Of a stretch of DNA of 64,000 bases, positions 11,898 through 22,237 are shown piece by piece. Each line of letters starts with the position of its first letter. The stretch's first letter is position 1. The notes beneath the pieces were generated by a model. That model was not told where the DNA came from. It worked only from the letters and a program-made list of their open reading frames with translations, and ran no database searches. The DNA is from Hippopus hippopus (taxonomy: Eukaryota > Mollusca > Bivalvia > Cardiida > Cardiidae): assembly GCA_946811185.2 (NCBI GenBank), contig OX328113.1:23287521-23351520 (forward strand). Direction: 5' to 3'. The translations under genes and the position numbers were made by a program.

Positions 11898-12126
11898 CTA
11901 TAAAATAAAACCAAAAACATTGGGTACTCTATTCACTCTAAGCTCCATTCACAAGCATAAAATTTTTGTTCACGAGTCTAATGGAGTAAAAGAAAACTGA
12001 ATATTATGTTGTAGTAACTTTCCTGGTGCTTGTATTTGATTAGAGCAGAGTGAGAAAATTTTATATCGCGCAAGATCAAAGGTCTAGAGAGATGTCAAAA
12101 TTTTCTTACACAGCGAGAAGCAAATA

Positions 12127-13464
12127 CGAAGGCTGTTCGATATGTAATGTGTATTGTACCACAGCACGATAACACTTTGCACGATTTCGTGGATGATGAT
12201 ACGCTTGAATAGCTCTATTCAATACCTTTCCAACAGTATAAACACGAGCCTTCAGCTCCACATGGTTTTAAACTTATAGTCATTTCAATAGAGCTAGTCG
12301 TTGACCACTGTTGTAAAAATGGTTGGGAAACGGATTAAGAATATTGAAGAAATTAGAGCTTATATAAAAGTTCGCACAAAACTCGGTCATTCGATAATGC
12401 AGATTTTTACTGAATGGGGGAAGTTTATGGGTCTGATAAGGTATCTTATGAGACAGTTCGTAGTTGGAGAAAGAAATTTCTGACTGGCACAGAGTCCGTC
12501 AAAGATGCAGCAAAATCTGGCCGACCTGTGACTGTAACAGGCAAGGCAAATGTCTCAAAAGTCAGGGAAACAATTGAAAGTGATGGCAGATACACGATTC
12601 GTGATATTGCCAACGCTGTTGGCATATCGCTATCGCGGGTGCATTTCATTTTGAAGCGTATTTTGAAAGTACGAAAGATTTCTGCCAGATGGATACCTCA
12701 TATATTGACAGATGACCAAAAACGGGTACGAGTACAAACCTCTAAGCAATTGCTCAAAATGTTTCCCAAATTCAATCAAAGACAATTTGCAAACATTGTT
12801 ACTGGTGACAAAACATGGGTTCACTATTTCGAACCAGTAAGAAAAAATGAAAACAAAATATGGCTAACTAAACACAATAGAAGGCCTGTAGTTGCCAAAA
12901 GAAGCACAAGCACAAAGAAGGTTCTTTATTGCATATTCTTCTCATGTGATGGTATAGCCGTACAAATTCCGGTGCCGAAGGGCAAAAGTGTTACAGGTCG
13001 GTATTACCGAGATGTTATACTAAAAAAGGTCAAGAAATATTATCTTAAACGATGCCCTGTGTCAGGATTTAGGCATGTTCGTCTACTTCATGATAATGCT
13101 CCATTGCATACATCTGAGCTTGTGAAGCAATTTTTGAAGTCGGAGAAGGTTACCGTCTTGCCACACCCACCATACTCTCCAGATCTAGCCCCATGCGACT
13201 TTTTCCTTTTTCCAAAACTTAAAAAGTTCTTATCTGGTCGTTGTTACAAGTCCCGACAAGCCCTTGGCTCAGCCATCAGTCAGTGCCTCAGAGGTCTACC
13301 TAAATCAGCGTACCATGACGCATTTCAGAAATGGATTCAGAGATTGAAATTATGTATTTCAAACCGCGGAGAATACTTTGAAGGGATGTAATGTTCATTT
13401 CACTATTTGAGTCGAATGCTTTTGAGATATCGTACAATACACATTACATATCGAACAACCCTCG
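12127..13464 (+). mobile_element. Mariner transposon (DD34D), complete
   Basis: A 1338-bp element with nearly identical inverted ends of about 33 bp: left CGAAGGCTGTTCGATATG..., right (reverse complement) CGAGGGTTGTTCGATATG... . It is flanked by TA on both sides (12125-12126 and 13465-13466), the target duplication expected of mariner. It interrupts a repeat whose empty counterpart lies at 35.03 kb. High end-to-end similarity suggests a fairly recent insertion. Confidence 0.95.
12319..13391 (+). pseudogene. Mariner transposase, single frameshift
   Basis: The transposase cuts and rejoins the element's ends. The reading frame starts at ATG 12319 (MVGKRIKNIEEIRAYIK, the helix-turn-helix start typical of mariner) and shifts at the GGGGG run near 12417. 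The 325-codon part from 12414 continues to the stop at 13391. The catalytic triad is visible in that part: Asp132 (VTGDKTW), Asp227 (LLHDNAP) and Asp262 (LAPCDFF), with 34 residues between the last two. The mariner signature PPYSPDLAPCD is intact. Adding one G to the run would join the frames, so the break is either a very young mutation or a homopolymer error. Confidence 0.9.
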
Positions 13465-13976
13465 TAGAAGCACAAGGAAAGTTACTACAAGATAATACTC
13501 CTATTATATACCTTCAACTTTCAATGACAAAATTTTGCAATTACATATAATGACATTGCATTCGAAAACAGTAAACAAAATGAGACAGTTAATGGTGGAG
13601 AGGGTAGTAACTTTGTTTTTATGAATGGCAGATGAATACTATAACTTAACATTTTGACTAATCAAATCGCAAATTAATTCATGCTTCGTCCATGCGCGAG
13701 TTGTGTCATCATACCATATTTGGAACCATATTTCACAGTGTGAACAGACTTTTTTTCTGTCATGTGTGTTACTTTATCCGCTTGCTACACTTGTATTTGA
13801 GCCAAAAAATTTACTGGTATATAATAAATACATGTATACACACAGACACCTATAAGCCATAGTATATATTCTTGGAGTACGCATGATAATATAATCCATA
13901 TAAGTTTTCGAAACATGCACACTCCCACAAATGGTGAATTTGTATTTTTTTGACAACAGACATAATACAGACTGTT

Positions 13977-14345
13977 AACAACCAAGCTGCTAACCTTGAC
14001 CCAATGTTCCTTGGCGGGCAGTGTAGATCAAGATCAGACTACACAGAACTTGCTATCTCATGTTGGGTTTAACTATTACAAGGCTAGAACACTCAGTTGT
14101 CAAGCCAAAGGACACTCCCATGAAAAATATCAGTGTTCCAAGTGAGGATCGAGCCATGGGCTTTCAGGATTAAAGTCCTATAACTTACCACTGAGCCACT
14201 AAGGACCCCAAAAAATGTTAACTCTCTGTATGTTAACTTTCATTAATATAGTTGCTTTTTGTGACCAGTGTAGATCAAGATCAGAGTGCACAAAATGTGC
14301 AGTCTGATCTTTGATTTACACTGGCTGCTTTGATAAAACTACAGG
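13977..14345. mobile_element. Two MITE-B cores flanking a reversed tRNA-like SINE head
   Basis: MITE-B cores lie at about 14020-14055 (truncated) and 14265-14330. Between them, 14085-14215 on the minus strand reads TTAGTGGCTCAGTGGTAAG and GGCTCGATCCTC, spaced like the A and B boxes of a tRNA-derived SINE. Confidence 0.6.
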
Positions 14346-14421
14346 TAAAGGGAAGCCATGAATATGCCACTTTTTCAGTCTTAATCTAGAATGAGAATAT
14401 CAATTGGGTTTAATCAGCGCT

Positions 14422-14967
14422 TTAACCCTTTCCCAAACAAAAAATCTTGGACTCTTCCAAATCGGAATATCTGCAAGCGACAAATTAAAACTAGAGCTGT
14501 CACTGAATGTGACTTAATACCCCCGCACTTTGACAGAAAAAAGTGTGAAGTTCAAGGGGAGATAATTCCTCAACCAGGTGGAGTTGACACTTGAAAATTG
14601 CGTCTTGCAAACCTTCAATATATGATCAATATATGTGCAAAGTTTCAATGCAGTTGAAGGAAAACTGTAGGAGGAGTTCACGACACAAAATCACAAAATT
14701 ACTAGTATTTTGTACACAGACGGACACACAGACGGACAGACACACGGACGGACAGACAGGCTGATTCCAGTATACCCCCGAAAACATTTGTTTTGCGGGG
14801 GTATAAAAAATTGTTACTAATGAGATAAAATTCTATGATAGGATAGAAAACATTGTGGGAAAAGGAGAAAATGCTGGTAACCAGCATTTTCTCCTTTTCT
14901 CACAAATGGTTTCTAAAGCCCTCTTCCACAGGGTCATTAAAACCCAGGATTGTTTGGTACAGGGTTA
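14422..14967. mobile_element. MITE-A interrupted by another element
   Basis: The left part (14422-14490, TTAACCCTTTCCCAAAC to GCAAGCGACAAATTA) and the right part (14810-14967, through GCTGGTAACCAGC to TACAGGGTTAA) are one MITE-A split by the insertion listed next. Continuity of the family sequence across the gap shows the order of events. Confidence 0.75.
14491..14809. mobile_element. Insertion with CAGA tail and GGGGGTATA stem
   Basis: Begins AGAGCTGTCACTGAATGTGAC with ATACCCCCGC. It has a GACGGACAGACAC-rich stretch (14712-14760) and ends in the stem TATACCCCCGAAAACA/TTTGTTTTGCGGGGGTATA. It shares its left end with the 50.1-kb element. Confidence 0.75.
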
Positions 14968-15034
14968 AGGGTTAAATAATAAAAAAGTAAAAGGTCATTG
15001 ATAAAAATAAATTGGAAGAAGCTGAAAGTTTTAC

Positions 15035-15082
15035 CCCCTTCATCTGCTGGCGTACTGGTAGAAATGGCATTGTCGTCACTTA
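15035..15082 (-). CDS. Exon B: 48-nt exon
   Basis: The acceptor is ATGTTTATTTTCAG and the donor is GTAAAACTTTC. It encodes SDDNAISTSTPADEG in the common phase. The donor is GTAAAA rather than GTAAG. Confidence 0.6.
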
Positions 15083-15119
15083 CTGAAAATAAACATAAAC
15101 TTGTATTTCATAGTTTAAT

Positions 15120-15322
15120 CTGTAACTGCTAAATAAGTGAAATGAAACTTTCAAGTTAATAGTAAGAGCCCAACTTTTGCTTTTTCATAGGTATTTAGTT
15201 GTGAAAAGTATCTCATTATCAGACAGTGTAGATCTAAGAACAAGCTGCACATTCTGTGCAGTCTGATCTTGATCTATGCTGTCCGCAAAAGGTCTTTGGG
15301 TCAGGCTTAGCAGCCTAGGATG
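15120..15322. mobile_element. MITE-B, reversed, near full length
   Basis: Core AGCTGCACATTCTGTGCAGTCTGATC; right end GGCTTAGCAGCCTAGGATG. Confidence 0.7.
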
Positions 15323-15332
15323 TTCACATCAA

Positions 15333-15518
15333 ACCTTTACAAGACAAACCAGAGTTTTAACAACCCTGAGGAAGAAGGCTTTTGAAAACACTACAGTGAA
15401 AAGAAGAACATGCTTTTTTCAACATTTCGTTACAAGCTTTTTCTCCTTTTCCCATAATGTTTTGCAAAGTCATCTCTGTCAGGAATGTTAAACTCAGGAT
15501 TGTGTGGTGAAAGCTCTA
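15333..15518. mobile_element. MITE-A, diverged centre
   Basis: Left CCTTTACAAGACAAACC, right GATTGTGTGGTGAAAGC. The palindrome is disrupted by an insertion (GCTTTTTTCAACATTTCG). Confidence 0.65.
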
Positions 15519-15559
15519 GTGTTACAAAGCATTCGATGATTCATCTCATCATCAAATAC

Positions 15560-15872
15560 TGCTGAGCCCCCATCGCTCAGTCAGTAGCATTCAGGACTTG
15601 AGAACAGGGGATCGCTGGTTCGATTTCCGGCTTGGGCAATTTCTTTCCAAGGATTGATGATAGTCATTGCGACAGGATTCATTCCTTTCTCACCGCTGAC
15701 AGTCCCTTCAACGATGGTCATGTAGGAAAGCAGCCAGTGGCTTGAAAATAATTATATGCAGAGCACTGGTAAAAGAAACTCCAGGAAAGCATGGATAGGT
15801 ACACTGTCTGCCGCGGTATAACTGAAATAATGTTGAAAACGGCTTAAACAACATTTAATCAATCAATCATCG
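15560..15872 (+). mobile_element. tRNA-derived SINE
   Basis: The head carries an A-box-like CGCTCAGTCAGTAG and a B box GGTTCGATTTC (15618). The body follows (GCGACAGGATTCATTCC, AAGCAGCCAGTGGCTTG, GGAAAGCATGGATAGGT, ATAATGTTGAAAACGG) with a short AATC-repeat tail. Same family at 25.2, 25.5, 49.1 and 56.0 kb. Confidence 0.8.
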
Positions 15873-15944
15873 AATATATCATTTAACTCTAACAAACAAT
15901 GTTTCGATGCTTTTCAATAGTTTTTTACATGTTGACTTAACTCC

Positions 15945-15978
15945 TTAACTCTTTACCACACAACAACATTTTGGACAG
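15945..15978. mobile_element. MITE-A left-end fragment
   Basis: TTAACTCTTTACCACACAAC runs straight into the (CAGA)n array. Confidence 0.55.
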
Positions 15979-16120
15979 GGAGACAAAGACAGTGAGACAG
16001 AGAGGCAAAGACAGGGAGACAGAAAGGGGGGAAAAAAGACAGACAGACAGACAGAAAGACAGACAGGCAGGCAGGCAGACAGACAGACAGACAGAAAGAC
16101 AGACAGACAGACACACAGAC
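15972..16120. repeat. (CAGA)n array beside exon H
   Basis: GACAGACAGACA-type tetranucleotide repeat with variants (GGCAGGCAGG, GAAAGACA). Transcribed from the minus strand it is (TCTG)n starting about ten bases past the donor of exon H. Confidence 0.95.
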
Positions 16121-16126
16121 TCCTAC

Positions 16127-16168
16127 CAATTCGCCTTAATGTACGCAATATCTGCACATTTCCACTGC
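16127..16168 (-). CDS. Exon H: 42-nt exon beside a (CAGA)n array
   Basis: The acceptor is GTCACTTTTGTAG and the donor is GTAGGAGTC. It encodes SGNVQILRTLRRI. A shorter (CAGA)n array (15972-16120) starts about ten bases inside the intron. Duplicate of H', with exon length kept and several codons changed. Confidence 0.65.
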
Positions 16169-16222
16169 CTACAAAAGTGACCAAAAAAAAATGTTTCAAG
16201 TCAACATTACATTTTTGTGATT

Positions 16223-16453
16223 TTAACCCCTTATCAGACAATAAATATCTAGACTTGTCCAAATTTACAGCACCTACAGACGACAAATTATATGGGGCTT
16301 AAAAGGTAAAATTATTCTTTCATAGTGCAGAAAATTTTGCAAGAAAAGGACAAAATACTGGTTACAGCATTTTCTCCTTTTTTAAAATGTTTTCAAAAGG
16401 GTTTCTTCCTCAGGGTCATTTAAACTCAGGAGCATTGTATGGTAATGGGTTAA
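16223..16453. mobile_element. MITE-A, full length
   Basis: TTAA 16223 to TTAA 16450-16453, 231 bp. Ends CCCCTTATCAGACAA and TATGGTAATGGG. The centre has lost two bases (ACTGGTTACAGCATTTTC). Confidence 0.85.
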
Positions 16454-16494
16454 AATGAAGATTTAGTTTTACTGTACCACATTGCTCTATGTTT

Positions 16495-16600
16495 TAGAAT
16501 ATGAGGAGGAAGGCTTTTAAAAACCCATTGTGTGAAAAGGAGAAAATAATGGCAACAAACATTTTCTCCTTCAGCCACCACACTCTCTCTCTTTTATCCC
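16495..16600. mobile_element. MITE-A partial
   Basis: Holds GAGGAAGGCTTTTAAAAACC and a degenerate centre (AATAATGGCAACAAACATTTTC). Confidence 0.55.
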
Positions 16601-17004
16601 TTAATCCTTATCCTGCTGAATAACTAACATGATACTTTCAAGTTGATAGTAAAACCCCAGATTTTGCTATTTCAAAGGCATTTTTGGAAGAAAGATATCT
16701 TCTCATTGGACACTGTAGATCCAAGATCAGACTGCATGTTCAGTGCAGTCTGATCTTGATCTACACTGTCCGCAAAAAGTCAGTGAGTCGGGCTTAGCAG
16801 CCTAAGGATTAATGTGCTGAAAAACTAAAATGAAACTCTCAAGTCGATAGTAAAAACCCAAATATTGCTATTTAAAAAAAAAATTAAAGGGGGGGGGGGG
16901 GAATATCTCCTTATCAGACAGTGTAGATCAAAGATCAGACTGCACATTCTGTGCAGTCTGGTCTTGATCTACACTGTCCTCACACTTAGTAGCTTAAGGG
17001 TTAA
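16601..17004. mobile_element. Two MITE-B copies sharing a TTAA
   Basis: Copy one runs 16601-16812 (TTAATCCTTATCCTGC to CTAAGGATTAA). Copy two runs 16809-17004, using the same TTAA as its left edge and ending GCTTAAGGGTTAA. Copy two contains a poly-G run at 16890-16901. Confidence 0.8.
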
Positions 17005-17023
17005 AGATGAATCCTATTGTATA

Positions 17024-17253
17024 TCAACCCTTTACCACACAATCCTGAGTTTTAACGACGCTAAGAAAGAAGGCTTTTGAAAACATTGTGGGAAAAGGAG
17101 AAAATGCTGGTAACCAGCATTTTCTCCTTTTCCCACAATGGTTTCTTCCTATTCAAGGACAAAATATTATCATTTGAAAAATATGTGAATTTTACTCTGT
17201 AAATTTCTTCCACTCAGATAAGTCTAAAGCTGTGCCATTCGGTAAAGAGTTAA
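17024..17253. mobile_element. MITE-A, full length
   Basis: TCAA 17024 to TTAA 17250-17253. The central palindrome is perfect. A right-end fragment of a further copy follows at 17262-17330. Confidence 0.85.
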
Positions 17254-17330
17254 GCCAAAAGTAGTTTATCATCTGCAAATGTTCTCAATTTGGACAAGTC
17301 TCAAATACTGTTGTCTGGTAAAAAGTGGAT

Positions 17331-18030
17331 ATATTTAAGGAATGAAGAGAAAAATTCTTTTCTTTCCTTATAATTCAAGATCACAGACAACAAATATGCA
17401 CTTAGATAATACTAACTGCTTTTTTTTTTGTAAATCCAACATTGCGTTGTTTGCGCATATTTCATAGCGTGGTAAAACTGCTCGTTCATGACGTAAAAAT
17501 GACGTAAATTTGTGACGTCATTATAGTATTGAACATTTGCAGATTTAGTAGATATATTATTAGAAGTTCAATACGCCAGAATTAATTGAAAATAAGATTG
17601 TTAGAACTCAGCAAAGTGACAATGAGTTTTCAGCTCTCTCTTTGAATTTACTGTTGGATATTTTTTTTTTCAATATTCAGAGAAAATAAATTCAGCTAGC
17701 AATTTGAACTTCGGACTCGACATAGATCTAAAATCAGAAAGAAAAACACTATGAAATCTCATATACATGTTTGTTTACATTAGTTTGACTGCAAAAGTAG
17801 TTCCAGCACTGCTTAATCTTTTTTCTTCATGGAGCTATGAAAAACTTTTTTCAGCAAATCAAAACTCGCCAATGTTCATGAAAAAAACTAATATTGAATA
17901 ATTACAATCTGAAGACAACTTTTTCCAATTCACACCATACGACTTTTGAAAATACTGTAATAAAATGAAAAATAGCTTGTAAAGTTCAATATCTCTGCAT
18001 GCTGCAGCCTTTTCTTATACATGTATGAAT
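17331..18030. other. No gene seen
   Basis: AT-rich, unique-looking intron sequence. Contains a short GACGTAAAAATGACGTAAATTTGTGACGTC-like series of TGACGT motifs at 17488-17521, which resemble CRE sites but may be chance. Confidence 0.35.
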
Positions 18031-18035
18031 AGAAT

Positions 18036-18213
18036 CTTGACTCGTTACCAAACATCGAAATTTTCGGAAAGTCTGAATTGAAAGCATTTACAGATGACAA
18101 AATAAATGTGACTCAAAAATGGAATTTTGTGTTTGGAAGGGTAGAAATTATTGTGCAAAAGGGCTTTTTCCTCAGGGTTTTTAAAACTTAGAATTGTGCG
18201 GAAAATGGCTAAT
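18036..18213. mobile_element. MITE-A lacking its palindrome
   Basis: Both outer parts are present (GTTACCAAACATCGAAATTTTC; CCTCAGGGTTTTTAAAACTTAG) but the centre is deleted to TATTGTGCAAAAGGGC. Confidence 0.7.
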
Positions 18214-18239
18214 TCCTGTTGAATATCCATGTTCTTTGA

Positions 18240-18500
18240 AATAATAGAGCCCTGATTGCTTACTGATGTGCTTGGCTCGTTACATTGTAATTAAGGGTTG
18301 TAAGTTCAAACCTTTGCTCTGCCCAAAGCTTTATTTCTTTAAGATTGATGCACCATTCCTTTCCTACTGCCTTAACAGCTGCCATGTTGGTAATGAGGGG
18401 GGCAGCCAGTAGCACTGCTAAAGCATTTATTTTTTAGTGTTCTGTAGTATTTAGGTAAAGAAACTCTGGGGATGCAATTTACTGACAGCTGTTCTCTGTT
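18240..18500 (+). mobile_element. Diverged tRNA-derived SINE
   Basis: Degenerate B box (AAGTTCAAACC) at about 18303, then GGGGCAGCCAGTAGCACTG and GTAAAGAAACTCTGGGG as in the 15.6-kb SINE. Confidence 0.55.
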
Positions 18501-18509
18501 TCTGTTGTA

Positions 18510-18633
18510 TGGTCAAACAACAAATTTTATTTTCTTCCAATTTCAAAATATCTGCAGACGACAAATTCGAAACTGCAAAATTTGTTGTCTGCTTTCAATT
18601 TGGACCAGTCTATGATTTTGTTTTTTGGTAAAA
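18510..18633. mobile_element. MITE-A end-to-end remnant
   Basis: Only the two subterminal arms remain, GCAGACGACAAATTCG next to TTTGTTGTCTGC, ending TTTGGTAAAAAGTTAA. Confidence 0.6.
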
Positions 18634-18704
18634 AGTTAAACCCATCACTAAGTCTTATTCAATAATACAGTTCGTGTAATATCGTTTTTTAGTACTGGTT
18701 CTGG

Positions 18705-18919
18705 TTAACCCTTAGGCTGCTAAGCGCGACTCAAGAACCTTTTGCGGACAGCGTAGATCAAGATCAGACTGCACAGAATGTGCAGTCTGATCTTGTATCT
18801 ACACTGTCCAATAAGGAGATATTTTTCCACAGAAAAAAATACCTTTAAAAAAGCGAAATTTGGGTTTTTACCATCAGCTTAAAATTTTCTTTTCACCTAT
18901 TTAGCAGGCTAAGGGTTAA
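18705..18919. mobile_element. MITE-B, full length
   Basis: TTAA 18705 to TTAA 18916-18919, 215 bp; best copy for the family's ends and hairpin (GACTGCACAGAATGTGCAGTC). Confidence 0.85.
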
Positions 18920-19675
18920 TTCGTAGTTATGAGGCTGGTGCTACTAACCACAGTATGAGCCAGACTTTGTACTACTTTACCATTTTGCAGGAAAATGACG
19001 TCATTGTTGCTAAGATGTATACACATGGAAAGCTGTGTAGTTTTCATGTTTAATAACAACAAGAAATAAAGCAAAAGGTGTTTAATATAAAAATAGAATG
19101 TGGAAATCTTTTGATTTACTCCTTCTGTAAACTGTTATATTCTATTTTCGATGTAAATGTCACAGAGTTATCTCTTGTGTATGTACAGAATTCAAATTGA
19201 ACCACATCTGTAAACGTGGACCCATGAATGATATTTCTGCTAAAGGTGATACTTGTTTGTCTATCATTCATTTTATGTAATAAATAGAACCTCACATTTG
19301 TATTTGTATAGTATCAATATAAAGTTGCTGACCAAAATGTTTTTAACACTTGCTTAGGCTTGCATCATACAATTTTAGCAAACTGGTTTGATGAATATGA
19401 TGAGACATAAACACTCATGTAAGATCCTCTAAATCTGACAGTGACAGGACATACGAAATTACGAAGGGTACCAGTTGGTGAGCTGCTCTGGTTTTATGGA
19501 CCATCTCATGGACTAATAATATAGCACATGATTAACAAACACGGCCTCAGAAAGATTATATGACTTTTGGCTGATCACACAGTATTTTTAGTAATGAAAA
19601 AAAAAAAAGTTTTCTCATACAGTAACTGCATTTTTATGGTGAAATATCTGTAACAGTACAACAGTTCAAAGTCTT
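18920..19675. other. Intron; no gene seen
   Basis: Unique-looking except 19530-19675, which matches 27.65-27.79 kb as part of the duplicated cassette around exons C and C'. Confidence 0.45.
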
Positions 19676-19677
19676 AC

Positions 19678-19722
19678 CTTGATTGTTGTTATTTTCAACG
19701 TTGCTTCCTGTCTCATCTTCAC
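19678..19722 (-). CDS. Exon C: 45-nt acidic exon
   Basis: The acceptor is CATCTACTTCAG and the donor is GTAAGACTT. It encodes EDETGSNVENNNNQ. Only a few positions differ from C' at 27796-27840, all within a polar acidic style, and the length is kept. Confidence 0.7.
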
Positions 19723-19815
19723 CTGAAGTAGATGAATTTTAACCCATTTTCATATAAGAAAAAAAAAATTTTAGCAGCTGCAGCCAGTCTAACAGTTTTT
19801 TCCTCAAATGTGCAG

Positions 19816-20045
19816 TTAACCCATTACCACACAATCCCTACTTTTGACAACCCTGAGAAAGAAGCCCTTAGAAAACATTGTGGGAAAAGGAAAAAAATGC
19901 TGGTTACCAGCATTTTCTCCTTTTCCCACAATGTTTTCTACCCTTCACAAAACAAATTTCAAATTTTCAGTCACTTTTATTTTGTCATCTGCAAATGCTT
20001 TCAATTTGGACAAACCTAAAATTTTGTCATTTGGTAATGAGTTAA
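19816..20045. mobile_element. MITE-A, full length
   Basis: TTAA 19816 to TTAA 20042-20045, 230 bp. Ends CCCATTACCA and TGGTAATGAG are exact inverted matches over 10 bases except one, including a shared change from the usual CTTTACC. Confidence 0.9.
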
Positions 20046-20202
20046 TGTTGTTGTTTTTTTCTCTCCAATTATCTGACTGCACAGAACATGCAATCTCATA
20101 TTTGATCACTGTTTGACACAGTAAGGATTTTATGATGTGAAGATTGAGAAAAACTGAAATTTTTTGGATTTTACCAGCTGATTGAAATTTTTCATGTAAT
20201 CT

Positions 20203-20510
20203 TTCAACCCTCTACTAAACAGTTCAAAGTTTTTAGAAGGCTTTAAGAAGGAAGAAGGCTTTTGAAAAGACTGTTGGAAAAGAAGAAAATATTGGTAACA
20301 AGCATTATGTCTGTTTCCCACATTGTTTTCTGATCTTGGAAAAACAAATGCTATATTTTCAGCCACTTTCAATCTGTTGTCTTCAATTTTTTTCAATTTC
20401 AGTGATTCTAAAATTTCATTGCAAGGTAAAGAGTTAAGCAGTTTAAGGTTCAATCCTTTATCAGACATAAATATTTTACACTGAAAGCAATTTCAGTCGA
20501 CAAAATAACA
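20203..20510. mobile_element. MITE-A copy plus a left-end fragment
   Basis: 20203-20436 is near full length with a decayed palindrome; 20451-20510 is another left end (CCTTTATCAGACATAAATATTTTA). Confidence 0.65.
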
Positions 20511-20807
20511 AAGGATTTACGAAGGCAATGATAGGAGGATACAATATATACCGACTGACTTTAGAAACAAATCACTCACATAAAAACCTTAATATGTAGT
20601 TTTGTCTAAGATTTGATCTTAATACAACATAAGAACAAAGTCCAAGTGTCTTTTAACATTTTATTTGCGTTCACATCAAAATCGGTTTTTCATTGACTTC
20701 GTTAGAGCCAGTTACCTAATTCTGTGATCTGTTTAATATTTAAAATTAGAGGGAAAGTATTTGAAGAATAAAGTGATGCGTTTCTAAAGTCAGTCAGTAT
20801 ATTTGTA
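20511..20807. other. Intron; no gene seen
   Basis: Contains a short inverted repeat: ATATACCGACTGACTTTAGAAAC at 20545-20568 and GTTTCTAAAGTCAGTCAGTATAT at 20779-20801, enclosing about 210 bases. This looks like another small inverted-repeat element. Confidence 0.45.
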
Positions 20808-20869
20808 AAAGGTATTTCTCCTTTTCCCAATGTTTTCTATCCTATCAGAAGCAAAAATCGTCATTTGAG

Positions 20870-21099
20870 ATAACCCTTTACCACACGACAAAATTTTAGA
20901 CCTGTCCAAATTAAAAGCATTTGTAGATGACAGTTTTAACGTGGCTCATATGAAATGATTTTTCTTTGATAGGGTAGAAAACATCGTGGGAAAAGGAGAA
21001 AATGCTGGTAACCAGCATTTTCTCCTTTTCCCACAATGTTTTCAAAAGCCTTCTCTTTTAGGGGGCATTAAAAGTCATCATTGTGTGGTAAAGGGTTAA
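20870..21099. mobile_element. MITE-A, full length, with fragments on both sides
   Basis: ATAA 20870 to TTAA 21096-21099, 230 bp, perfect palindrome. Right-end pieces of other copies flank it at 20808-20869 and 21096-21172. Confidence 0.85.
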
Positions 21100-21293
21100 T
21101 TTATTGTCTGCACATGTTTTCAATTTGGCCTTGTCCAAAAATTTGTAGTCGGGTAAAGAGATAAGCTCATCTTGGGCACTAGATGCTCAGGTGAGCTAAA
21201 AATCAATCAATATTTATCATTGGTAATAGGAGTAAATAGACATATTTGGGTGTTCTGTTGTAGGTAAGGTATTCATAATTCAAACAAGCCTAC

Positions 21294-21338
21294 CATTCTC
21301 GTCTGTGTCTGCATTTGGGGCAATATTGTCTGTATCTT
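21294..21338 (-). CDS. Exon D: 45-nt acidic exon
   Basis: The acceptor is ATAATTTTTTCCAG and the donor is GTAGGCTTG. It encodes DTDNIAPNADTDEN, closely similar to exon E and built of the same Asp/Asn/Thr-rich residues as C and F. Confidence 0.65.
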
Positions 21339-21480
21339 CTGGAAAAAATTATAAAATGAAAAATTCAACATCTTCACAGAAATAAAGTCAATCAATTTGT
21401 TGTCGGTACTGGTAACAAATAGACATATTTTGGTGTCAAATTAAAATATATTCAATGTGTTCATAATATAAACAGCCCAC

Positions 21481-21525
21481 TGTTCTCATCTGTGTTTGTA
21501 TTAATGGTGACATCATCTGTATTTT
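21481..21525 (-). CDS. Exon E: 45-nt exon, weak donor
   Basis: The acceptor is CTACAACTGCAG and the donor is GTGGGCTG. It encodes NTDDVTINTNTDEN. It is a tandem duplicate of exon D, 187 bases away, with matching intron sequence on the donor side. Donor position +3 has changed from A to G and the exon ends in A rather than G, so splicing is probably weaker than for D. Confidence 0.5.
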
Positions 21526-21529
21526 CTGC

Positions 21530-21870
21530 AGTTGTAGTTTCAAAAAAGAGGCATAACTGTGTCCCAAATATTTTGTTGGTTATCTGCCCTTGTTGGATGT
21601 GTTCCTCTTTTAGTTGTTATAACTAGTCCAAGTTTGAAGTGAATATCTTCAGTAATGACTGGGATATTTGAAATTGTCAACATTTTTGCACAAGCAATTG
21701 TAAGTCAAAAAAGGTGCATAACTGTGTCCAAAATATTTGATGGTTACCATCCCTTGCTGTTTGGGTTCCCCTTTTAACAGTTAACATCTAGTCTGAATTT
21801 AAAGTAAATATCTTCAGTAATGACAGAAATATTGCAATATGTCAAAGTTTTGCACAACCAATTCTATGAC
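21530..21870. repeat. Two-unit repeat of about 160 bp
   Basis: Units carry AAAGGYGCATAACTGTGTCC, CAAATATTT, ATCTTCAGTAATGACWG and TTTTGCACAA. A related single unit lies at 24200-24360. Confidence 0.7.
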
Positions 21871-21872
21871 AA

Positions 21873-22237
21873 ACAAGAAAGCATTGGCCCTAAAGCGCTC
21901 ACCTGAGTAAAGTCATCTACAGTTGATAAAACTGAGGAGATCCTGGTTTTACAGATGTAAAACACACAAGTGTAAGAAACCTACTTTTTGACCCAACATG
22001 GCCCATTTTCCAGCTTGTCCAGCTTGTCCAAAATATCATCAAGACAAACATTCTAATTAAGTTTCATGAGTATCAGGCTGAAATTGAAGCCTCTAGAGTG
22101 TACACAAGGTTTTTCTAAGATTTTCTCAAAAGGCCTAGTTTTGACCCATTATGTCCCAATTTCCATCCTGTCCAAGATATCATCAAGACAAACATTCTGA
22201 CTAAGTTACATAAGTAAGCAGCTGAAAATGTGTCCTC
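21873..22237. mobile_element. Truncated tandem-core element
   Basis: Left end AACAAGAAAGCATTGGCCCTAAAGCGCTCACCTGAG, then two diverged units of the 4.1-kb family. Cut off by the MITE-A tract. Confidence 0.7.

Larger units (their letters stand above)
11998..13825. repeat. AT-rich repeat, copy 1, split by the mariner
   Basis: The parts 11998-12126 and 13465-13825 match 34935-35160 and 36138-36372. Shared landmarks are TATTATGTTGTAGTAACTTT at the start, AACTTTCAATGA in the middle, CATCATACCATATTTGGAAC and ACTGGTATATAATAAA at the end. Without its insertion the repeat is about 490 bp. This copy carries only the mariner. Confidence 0.8.
21205..21525. repeat. Tandem duplication of about 185 bp including exons D and E
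   Basis: 21205-21345 and 21380-21530 align, with shared landmarks AATAGACATATTTKGGTGT, TTCATAAT and the exon itself. Divergence is clear, so this is old compared with the 612-bp duplication. Confidence 0.7.

Noticed and set aside
15560..15640. tRNA gene from A- and B-box-like sequence
   Set aside because: Followed by a SINE body and repeated at several sites; no complete cloverleaf. Same reasoning for 14.1, 27.05 and 55.9 kb.
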